Of a stretch of 64,000 nt of DNA, positions 56,386 to 64,000 are shown piece by piece. Numbering within the stretch: the first letter of the stretch is position 1; each line of letters begins with the position of its first letter. Source of the stretch: Agrypnia vestita (lineage: Eukaryota; Arthropoda; Insecta; Trichoptera; Phryganeidae); assembly GCA_016648135.1 (NCBI GenBank), contig JADDOH010005090.1, positions 158,082 through 222,081 on the forward strand, given 5' to 3'. The notes beneath the pieces were generated by a model. That model searched no databases, was not told the DNA's origin, and saw only the letters and a list, made by a program, of their open reading frames with translations. Position numbers and translations under genes: made by a program.

Positions 56386-57113
56386 CTGAAGAAAAAAAGT
56401 AAATAGTTTTTGTTCCACATTTTTCTGACATATTTTCGCTATTCACGAACTCAAACCATAGCGCTTACGAAAACTGGCACGAGAACTGTAATTTTTATAC
56501 AAACAAAGTCAATCAGCTAATTAAGTACCAGTTTTTGTCGACCATCTTTGCTTTAAATATATACTGATGGCTAATGCTGCCCTCTGGAGCCGCTTGAGTT
56601 CGCGAATAGGTATAATAAATAAAATATTTGGAAATTTTCGCTATTATTTTTATCTACTCAAAGGTTTTTGTATTCACTTTCATGTTCTCTCAAATTAAAA
56701 AATACTAGTGGACGATTGAAACGGTTCAACCGTCCCCAGGTATGTTGTTTCAAATGTCCTCATGCGACGTTACCTTCTTTAATCTCAAAAATATGTGTTT
56801 TAAATCTGAAACTACGATAATCTAATGGAATAGGAATACTCTTAAATAGCTAAATAAAACAATAGAATTAGAAACTTGGTCAAAACACAACAGTAAACAA
56901 GGTTAAAATGGAAAATTAGAACACACTAAATACTCACATTTGGGTGCAAAATTCTAAAAGTCTTCATAGGCACGACTACGTTGTTTACTGACTCGAGAGC
57001 AATTGGCAGTAGATTCATACATGTCAGACGATGTGACAAGTGCAGCGTCACATGCCTAGGTACCGTGGTTTTCAAAATATTTGAGGTGTTTCAACCGTCC
57101 CCAGTCTACCCTA

Positions 57114-58445
57114 CAAACCATAAATAAATATAACAATGTGATATCTCTGGACGGAAATCTTTTGATCATTACTCGAGGGTCATACCACTGGACCAGCGAG
57201 CACGTAGAGAGACGATATTATTTACAAACTCAATTAAAATGATTCCATCACACACAACTTGACAAAGAACGGCTCGCTTAGGACAGAAGGCCGACCGCTT
57301 GAAGAAGATCCTGGATCAATGATTCGACACGTTTCCCATAGATGGCACTCTGTTGCCGTAAGTGCCAATTATAAAGGGAGAAAACCGCGGGAAACCTTTA
57401 AAGATGGCCGCCCTTCCGGCACGGTTTGAACAACAATTTCAAAATGGCGAAACTTTTCCACTTTGGCCAAGAATTTCGGAGGGGAATTTCTGAGAGGGGG
57501 GACAAAAATGATCGGCTCTGTCCTGAGAATGAGACGAAGAGAATGAAGTATTATAAGATAAGTGTCTTTTAGATTATTTCCCATTTTTACTTTGTTTTCT
57601 TGTGTTTGTAAGTAAACTAAGACCAATCTATCAACGGGCGCGAAAGACAAACAATAGATTAAGATAAAAAATGTAACAAAGTTAAAATTAACTAACTTAC
57701 TTAACGTCGAGAGGATGGAACGCCTTAGTCTTAAGTCCGGACATTGTTGAAGCTTCTAACAGGACCATCTTCCAGAGTCTGGTTAATCCGGTGACGCTAA
57801 GTCTAAGCTAAGCGCTGTCAACAGTTGCGCTATACACCTTTCATACCATTTCATTCTTATTCATTCACTCTACATGATCAATCTATTTAAGTGACTTTTT
57901 TTAAATCTATTAACTGTGCTCTTAACAACATTACATTATTTCCTAATTTTTTCATTCTTCACTCTATCATAAATGGATTTGTCACATATTTGCCATTTAA
58001 TTCAAGTGAAAAACTATACGCCATTTAATTTAAGGATTTGTTACTTATATGCCAAAATACTGCGAAAATAATGAAGTGAAAAATTGAAAAAAAAATCAGT
58101 AGGTATTCAAGAAGTTGTAAGTTTTAAAAGGTAAGCTACTTACGATTGATATTTTATTTGAAGTAACAATACTCTTAAATCTTGGCTGTATATAATAAAT
58201 CCTATGTGCCCTTTAGTACATTCTGAGATGAACGAATCAATTTGTCAATTTTTCACATAAATAATGGAGATATACTAAATAAAACATTGCCTTTCATCTG
58301 AAAAGTTTGCCTATTAATTATTTAAAATATTTTTTATTCGTTTATCTCAGAATACAACGACGACATGTAAAATCACATAAAAATTGAGGTTGACAAACTG
58401 TTCCTTCTTTAAGAAATTGTCTTGAAATAAAAATGTAATTTTATT
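57114..58445. other. Intergenic DNA
   Basis: A GC-richer patch at 57,250-57,500 has a 93-codon minus-strand frame (57,369-57,650) without recognisable domains. The block ATTTCTATCATAAATGGATTTGTCACA at about 57,960 is shared with 22,365 and 44,240. Nothing definite is seen. Confidence 0.4.
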
Positions 58446-58871
58446 CAATTAGTGTATATTATAGATATCTCACAGAGACGAAACTGTATTAATTATGGGA
58501 AAGTAGGTATAGAAGTCATTTGGGTGTAACAGGACTTATGACCTGTCTTTTTATGGTTGGCTTAAGTGATCACTTTACACAATTGTAACATTCGCCATTT
58601 CCACCCATGATAGAATATACCATGCTTATTCATTTTTTGGAAGTTGTATATATGTTCAAATTGCGTGAAACAACTTCCAAAAAATGAATAAGCATGGTAT
58701 ATTCTATCATGGGTGGAAATGGCGAATGTTACAATTGTGTAAAGTGATCACTTAAGCCAACCATAAAAAGACAGGTCATAAGTCCTGTTACACCCAAATG
58801 ACTTCTATACCTACTTTCCCATAATTAATACAGTTTCGTCTCTGTGAGATATCTATAATATACACTAATTG
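58446..58871. repeat. Perfect 201-bp inverted repeat (24-nt loop)
   Basis: Arms 58,446-58,646 and 58,671-58,871 are exact inverse complements over all 201 bases by reading. The loop TATATATGTTCAAATTGCGTGAAA contains sequence that continues an arm in the single-arm copies at 2,945 and 5,218. Outer ends CAATTAGTGTATATTATAG; no target duplication is evident beyond them. No coding capacity is seen. Confidence 0.95.
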
Positions 58872-60660
58872 ATTAATAATGTCTCTGTGACATAAATCCA
58901 GCACTGTTCTGAAAGATTTGAACAAACTCATAATATTCTGTAATTTTATTCATTCGCGTTCAATTTGTTGACCACAAAGAGTATATGAACAAAAACAAGT
59001 AAGTTGATACGTCTTCTATTTACTGACCAGAATGTAGACGGATGGTGTTGACCACTCAAGAACTTCAACAGAATAGAAGACGGGCAGCGTCTTAGCGAGC
59101 TGGATGACGGGGATTAAGGATCTGTGTCGAGAATAGGCTTTTTTCACGGAGTGACATTTTTAACTTCTGCGCGGAATTGGGGTGGGGGTGAACTGCCACC
59201 CACCTGTCCTCAGATTATTTGATCGTGTGGGTGTACTTCAGATTTTCATTCCTGCATCGTCATCTATACTTTGTTTAAGAAGTTTGATTTTACGATTTGT
59301 TTAGATGTGTCTAAACAAATCATAAAATTTAACTTCTCAAATTATGTACACAATTGGCATTAAAAAAATTAAATATTTAACATTCTACAGTCTACACGGT
59401 CGTATTTATTTCGAATCTTACAAAATGTACGAATGATTTGATAGTTACTACGTGGTGCCACATTTTAATTTGGAATATATTTTTTATTTAATCTTTATAT
59501 TTTTGAGTTAGTTATTATTACTATAGCTTCAAAAAAGCAGTCCTACATTGTTAACCTTAAGTGATGATGAGAGAGACTGCCTTCTTGAAACTATAATGGT
59601 ACTAAATAACTCAAATATTGTGTGTATAGTACAAAGATTAAATAAAAATTATACAATATTGAACTTATAAAATGAATTTATTATATTTATTTAAAAACTA
59701 TCCGTATCACAACAATGACGGCCATTTTATTTTTGATTTTTTTTATTTTTTATTTTTTTGATTTATTTTTTTATTTAAATTTATACCTATTTTTATTATT
59801 ATAGTGGTGCCAAGCCTTATACAGCTTGTCGGCACGTTTCTTTTTCATTTTCTTGCTTAAATACGTAGCATATTTATAATTACAGTTTATAAAGGATAAA
59901 ATATATATAGAAAATAATGATATTATATGAACATAACAAAACTTAAAAGTAAACTTAGTAGTGAGACTAGGTATCAGATAATATATAATAAAAAAAACAT
60001 GAACATCAGTATGGATCACTGGGATCAAGATGCATAAAAAAATCATGGAACAGCTCAAAGTAGAAATAAAAAAGTAACCCAAGTTTTTATTATACTCCCT
60101 TTCTCATTTACTAGTGGAAACTGGTTTGGCGCTTAACGTCGGGCTTCGGTCGGCGACGCGACGGAAGGGAGTAATAAAAAATTTCCAAAATTTCAACATT
60201 ACATTATGTAATTGATTATTGGTTTTATATTAATTATTCAAAACAAAACAATTAATTGGGAAATCAGTCTTAAATGTAAACTTTTATGTATTTGAAATCG
60301 TACTAGTTTGGAAAACGGAATCATGTTTTCAATTTAATAATAATGTGATAAGCTATCATACTTATTTTTAAAACGGAACAATCTGAATCGGGATAGACAA
60401 CGAAATTATTAATATTTCGATTTGCAAAGATTAAGCAAATATGAACGCGATCGGAATGTCAGACATTAGGCATGGATTTATCAATAGCATTACATTGTTG
60501 ACTAATAAATCTTTGTTCTTTTTTGTTTCATCTATGTACTTAATGTCAAATATTATAAGAAATCATTCATCTTATTTGTTTTATCTATACACGTTGCGAC
60601 GAGTTTTAGAGCAAATCATTCATCTTTGTAAGTAATTGAATGTTACGGCGTTTACCTTGT
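58872..60660. other. AT-rich intergenic DNA with small structures
   Basis: It holds a hairpin at 59,278-59,337 (28-nt arms with three mismatches, loop TGTG) and a partial ACTCCCTTTCT repeat at 60,068-60,190. A hydrophobic open frame at 59,771-60,082 is low complexity. No convincing gene. Confidence 0.45.
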
Positions 60661-60764
60661 GGAAATCCATTATGAATAAATAATGAAATAAAACAATCAA
60701 CTTTGTTTTTTTCACTTATATTTAAGCCACTTGTTTCACTACATGTAAAAACATATTTAAAGAA

Positions 60765-61915
60765 ATGACCAAAAATCTTGATTCAAAATTGGTAAACGAA
60801 TTGTTAAAAATATTAAATATTTGTACAACCCAAAATTATTTCTGTTATTTAGATAAGATATATTGTCAAAAAGATAAGATGTAAAAAATGTTCTTCTGTG
60901 GTATAGGTATGTCGACGACATATTTTGTGTATGGACAGGCACAGACAGACAACTACAACAATTTCTCACATTTATCAATACACTACACAAAAACATAAAA
61001 TTCACAATGGAAACAGAATCAGACAGAACGCTCAATTTTCTTGACCTAAACATAAAAAGAACAAGCAATAACACATTTTCATTCAATATATACAGAAAAC
61101 CAACATTTACAGACAATATTATACACCAATCTTCACATCACCCAATATCTCATAAAATGGCAGCATTTCATTCTATGATAACTAGATTAATATCGATACC
61201 ATTAAGCAAAGAAAATTTCCAAAGAGAATTAAAAACAATACAAACAATAGCACTCAACAACGGCTACAAAATAGATACAATACAAAAAATTTTAAATAAA
61301 AAAATCCAAAGAAACATAATAAAAAAATATATATACAACTCTTTTACCAAAGACACACACAATAATTGGCGAAAAATACTTTATATAGATACAATATCAT
61401 ACGATATTACCAGAAAACTACCAAATAATATAAAACCAGCTTTTTACACGGACAATACAATCGAAAAACAATTGAAAAATAGTAAATCTAAAAATCCTAA
61501 CAAATTACATTGTAGTGGTATTTATAAACTAGAATGTGGAGATTGTGAGATGTCATATATAGGAAGGACAGGCAGATCAATTGAAAAAAGATTCAAAGAA
61601 CATAAAAGGTGCCTCACAAATCACAATTTTTCAGAATACGCCAATCACATTATAGAAAATAACCACACTTTCAGCAATACAAAAATACACATCCTACATA
61701 AACAGACATACGGCCTTAAACAAAATAATTTAGAAACACTTGAAATTCATAAAAACATAAACACAACAAATAACATAATCAATAATCAAATACAACCCTT
61801 CACATCACCCCTTCTTACAATGTTCCCGATCTCCCACCACTTAGATACCCCCTCCACTTCTACCGAATCCACAACACACACACCAGACAACCATTCCTAC
61901 ATACCTCAGTCTTAA
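60765..61915 (+). pseudogene. Penelope-like RT (deleted) with GIY-YIG endonuclease
   Basis: 60,765-60,881 encodes an RT piece (VNELLKILNICTTQNYF, KIYCQ), closed by a stop. The frame 60,878-61,915 then starts at VLLWYRYVDDIFCVWTG with the catalytic YVDD, continues through TLNFLDLNI and IYRKPTFTD, and ends in the endonuclease. The usual GLPMGSPLSP region between the two pieces is missing (about 35-40 residues). Counting from the ATG at 61,007, GIY is at 171-173, YIG at 184-186 and RTGRSIEKRFKEHKR follows, with a Cys cluster C169, C177 and C180 typical of Penelope-type GIY-YIG. Known role: nicking by the endonuclease and target-primed reverse transcription. Confidence 0.9.
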
Positions 61916-61959
61916 TTCACCTGATGAAGGAAACGGACGTTTCCGAAACATGTAGTGAA
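61916..61959 (+). ncRNA. Complete hammerhead ribozyme motif in a Penelope-like element
   Basis: Stem I TTCAC (61,916-61,920) pairs with GTGAA (61,955-61,959). Core CTGATGA at 61,921-61,927, one bulged A, stem II GGAAAC/GTTTCC (929-934/939-944) with loop GGAC, then GAA and the minimal stem III AC-AU-GU (948-953) with cleavage triplet GUA. Every conserved core base is present. It starts one base after the stop codon of the GIY-YIG frame. Hammerheads of this minimal stem-III type are known in Penelope-like terminal repeats. The palindromic ACATGT in stem III suits cleavage as a dimer. Confidence 0.8.
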
Positions 61960-62021
61960 ACAAGTGGCTTAAATATAAGTGGAAAAAAACAAAGTTGATT
62001 GTTTTATTTCATTATTTATTC

Positions 62022-62302
62022 ATTCATCTTTGATTTATCTATGCACGTCGTATCATATTTTATTGTAAATTATTCATCTTCTTTGCGTTTTCTGTGGATA
62101 GTAATGTAAATTGTTTTCAGATTCAGCTTATTTATTGATTTGCATACATTTATTATCGGTAAATGGTGAAAATCGGAAAGTTTATCAATTTATTGAAAGT
62201 TATTATTTAATAATAATAATAATTGGATCATTTATGTAGCGCCGTTTTTGTGAGTAATCGCCTCAAGGCCGCTTATTTGATTTCAATGCTCCACACACTT
62301 AG
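62022..62302. other. AT-rich spacer
   Basis: Nothing recognised between the Penelope-like element and the Tc1-like MITE. Confidence 0.4.
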
Positions 62303-62304
62303 TA

Positions 62305-62439
62305 CAGTTGCCGGCAAACTTCTTGAAATTCTTTGGCGTAGTGCGCAGAAGACAAAATTTGGGTCTCTTTGGTGGAATGGTACATGCGCAAAATTCCCCC
62401 CACTACGCCGTAAAATTTCAAGATGTTTGCCGGCTACTG
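62305..62439. mobile_element. 135-bp Tc1-like MITE
   Basis: Ends CAGTTGCCGGCAAACTTCTT and, inverted, CAGTAGCCGGCAAACATCTT, flanked by TA on both sides. CAGT ends and TA duplication fit a Tc1/mariner non-autonomous element. The whole unit can fold as one hairpin. Confidence 0.7.
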
Positions 62440-62537
62440 TATAGTAGTTATGTGTTGGTCCTCAAGTTCTTAATGTGATTGGAAGAAATGAAGACAGAAA
62501 TGTCTTTGATCAGCGTATGGCTAGGTCGATCTTCCGT

Positions 62538-62624
62538 TGCCGAATTTACCTACGTCGCGTCAATTCGGCAAAGCAAATGGATCGACCGAACGCATTTGTG
62601 ATTGCAAATGCGTTCGGTTGATCC
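62538..62624. repeat. Two adjacent strong stem-loops
   Basis: Stem-loop 1: TTGCCGAATT/AATTCGGCAA (perfect 10 bp, about 62,537-62,572). Stem-loop 2: GGATCGACCGAACGCATTTG (62,579-62,598) with CAAATGCGTTCGGTTGATCC (62,605-62,624), one mismatch, 6-nt loop. TTGATCAGCGTATGG and TTGATAAGCGTAGG flank them as direct repeats. It may be a small transposon or a transcribed hairpin. Confidence 0.55.
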
Positions 62625-62639
62625 GTGCAGCGCTTTTGA

Positions 62640-64000
62640 TAAGCGTAGGTATATTGTATGGAAAAAAATGAAGGGGCGTTCCGCCACGAAAGATCGGCGC
62701 AGTGTGGCATTGATTTTAGGCTGATGATGACTTTTATAGTTTGTAATTCGTCTCATCAATATTAAAGTGCAAAAGGTACCTTTTTGTTTCCGCGATGACA
62801 ATGCATAGAATTCATTGATGTGAACAGCGTATTTGACAATATTTTTTTTGAAAAACTCACCAACTTCAGCCATAATCTCGAAATATATATATAAATATTT
62901 AAATCACCATCCTAGGTAATTTTATTCCCAAAAAATCAGGTAAATGATAAATTATTCAATAATTTTTTAAAAAATTTCCTTCATCGATTTTTATTAAAAG
63001 CTATTTCTTTCCAATGCTGGATTTCTTAGCTCACGCAGTTGAAGACATTGTTGGATTTTTAAGATCTTTCTGTTTAGCAATGACTTAATCTGTTAGTGAT
63101 TTCTGAAATATTACATTTCCGGTTCCAATTTACACTTTTTAGAAAATATTGAACTAGCCATCGTGCCGTTCCTCCGCAAAGGTAGGAAGAACGGATAGAA
63201 CGCCACATATTTTGGCTTGGCCACTTTCATGCACAATCATGACATCATGACAATTATACTTTGAAGTTTGTAACAGGGCCGTCCTGCAGGAGTTGAGTGC
63301 AAAGAAATTATATTTAAAATGTGATTGTTTTGTTAAAGGTAACATGAACAAATAATCATATATTGTCATATTGATATGCAAAAGAATCATAATGTTTTTG
63401 ATTTTTTATGAGTATACGATGATTCGTAGATCATAGATCATAGATGTGGCGCATCGGACGTTTTCCCTAAACGGAGCTCTTAGGTGGCCTCTATTACAGT
63501 AGCTTCCGCCCGCCTCCAAGAGCTATTCCTTCTTCAACCATAAAACCCTTTACACGCTTTTAGCTTTAACTTGTAACTAGTATATTTTAATCATATTTTG
63601 TAAATCTTGCACTAGTTAAAATTGAAAATTGAACAAACTAAGCGTGTGTATCTATTATTGCTAACTCGTGGCTTTCTATCTTAATTGTTACATGCTACCC
63701 TATGCCTACACACATACGCAACAACTGATGGTTTTGCTGACCATGCGCATTCAACGCCTTTTCACCGCGGTTTCTTATCCCTTTCTAAACAAAATGCTAA
63801 CACAGCTGTTGACTCGTCATTACCTGTTAACAAAAGAAGTTCTATAAAGCGCGTAAGACAATAACCGATAACTAAAGGAGTAACTTAAGGAAGGGATAAG
63901 AGGCGACGCCACTATGGGATTATTCATTTCTCCAACATCGGATCGGGCGGACACCGCTGCGCCCACAGATTCGCGTGCTCGTATTCCTTATGTTAAAATA
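62640..64000. other. Right edge, no gene recognised
   Basis: Open frames at 62,550-62,873 and 63,154-63,390 (both minus) have no recognisable domains. The last 200 bases are less AT-rich (GGCGACGCCACTATGGGATT, GGATCGGGCGGACACCGCTG) and may belong to an element or gene that continues beyond the window. Confidence 0.4.

Larger units (their letters stand above)
54729..57111. mobile_element. pogo-like DNA transposon, degenerate
   Basis: Terminal inverted repeats GGGTAGACTGGGGACGGTTG continuing AAACA, flanked by TA (54,727-54,728 and 57,112-57,113). The element is 2,383 bp. TTGAAACA-type words recur near both ends. A psq-type helix-turn-helix exon is at 56,212-56,385 (minus). No DDE domain is readable, and another repeat has inserted at 55,560-55,895. 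Confidence 0.75.
60674..62021 (+). mobile_element. Penelope-like retroelement with inverted terminal piece and hammerhead
   Basis: The right end (61,948-62,021, from ACATGTAGTGAAACAAGTGG to TTATTTCATTATTTATTC) is present in inverse orientation at the left end (60,674-60,746) with one 1-nt difference. Between them lies RT-derived sequence, a GIY-YIG endonuclease frame and a hammerhead motif. Penelope-like elements often carry such rearranged terminal repeats. The RT is incomplete, so the copy is defective. Confidence 0.9.

Noticed and set aside
57369..57650. 93-codon minus-strand frame
   Set aside because: It reads plausibly but has no recognisable motif and no partner exon; not enough to call a gene.
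59771..60082. Hydrophobic 103-codon frame that could be a membrane protein
   Set aside because: The residues follow from T-rich low-complexity DNA; there is no start context or conservation evidence.

Overview
The window looks like nuclear DNA of an insect, most likely a lepidopteran: it is AT-rich, has short phase-0 introns with GT..AG ends, arthropod TATA/TCAGT core promoters, short secreted chitin-binding genes, and a dense mix of insect-type transposons. The order is inferred from overall style, not proven. There are few host genes. The only ones I can build exon by exon are three paralogues of a small secreted protein with peritrophin-A (CBM14) chitin-binding modules.

Layout. 1-4.7 kb is repeat-scattered, non-coding DNA (a LINE tail, a SINE, a nested palindrome). 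4.7-9.9 kb holds chitin-binding gene A on the minus strand, with a premature TGA in exon 3, a 129-bp minisatellite and a hammerhead-ribozyme motif in intron 2. 9.9-16.3 kb is the divergent intergenic region (SINEs, a 64-bp minisatellite, a Penelope-like fragment with a decayed hammerhead). 16.3-20.1 kb is gene B (plus strand, intact, 141 aa). 37.3-42.2 kb is gene C (plus strand, intact, 147 aa).

The segment from about 9.34 to 22.65 kb (gene A promoter plus exon 1, intergenic DNA, gene B and its 3' flank) is repeated in tandem as about 22.66-44.5 kb. The breakpoints fall inside two different miniature DNA transposons, so the second unit carries only an orphan promoter and first exon of gene A, plus gene C. 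The second unit was later enlarged by a BEL/Pao LTR retrotransposon (24,887-35,920) with perfect CGTAT target duplications. That element was itself interrupted by a nearly full-length R1-clade LINE (25,358-30,021) with a 13-bp target duplication inside one LTR. This gives a clear order of events: duplication, BEL/Pao, LINE.

44.5-64 kb is an accessory, transposon-rich region. It holds a piggyBac-like MITE, an apparently intact mariner (46,018-47,303) with perfect terminal repeats, a Jockey/CR1-group LINE with a deletion in its RT, two unexplained GC-rich islands, a pogo-like DNA element (54,729-57,111), a perfect 201-bp inverted repeat (58,446-58,871), a Penelope-like element with GIY-YIG endonuclease and a complete hammerhead ribozyme (60,674-62,021), and small hairpin MITEs.

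The three chitin-binding proteins are predicted to be secreted and to bind chitin in peritrophic matrix or cuticle. They share an unusual first CBM14 module that lacks its second cysteine, plus an extra C-terminal cysteine. The strongest unusual signals are the hammerhead motifs in Penelope-like remnants, the MITE-bounded tandem duplication with its orphan promoter, the intact mariner, the perfect inverted repeat, and the unassigned GC-rich or exon-like islands.
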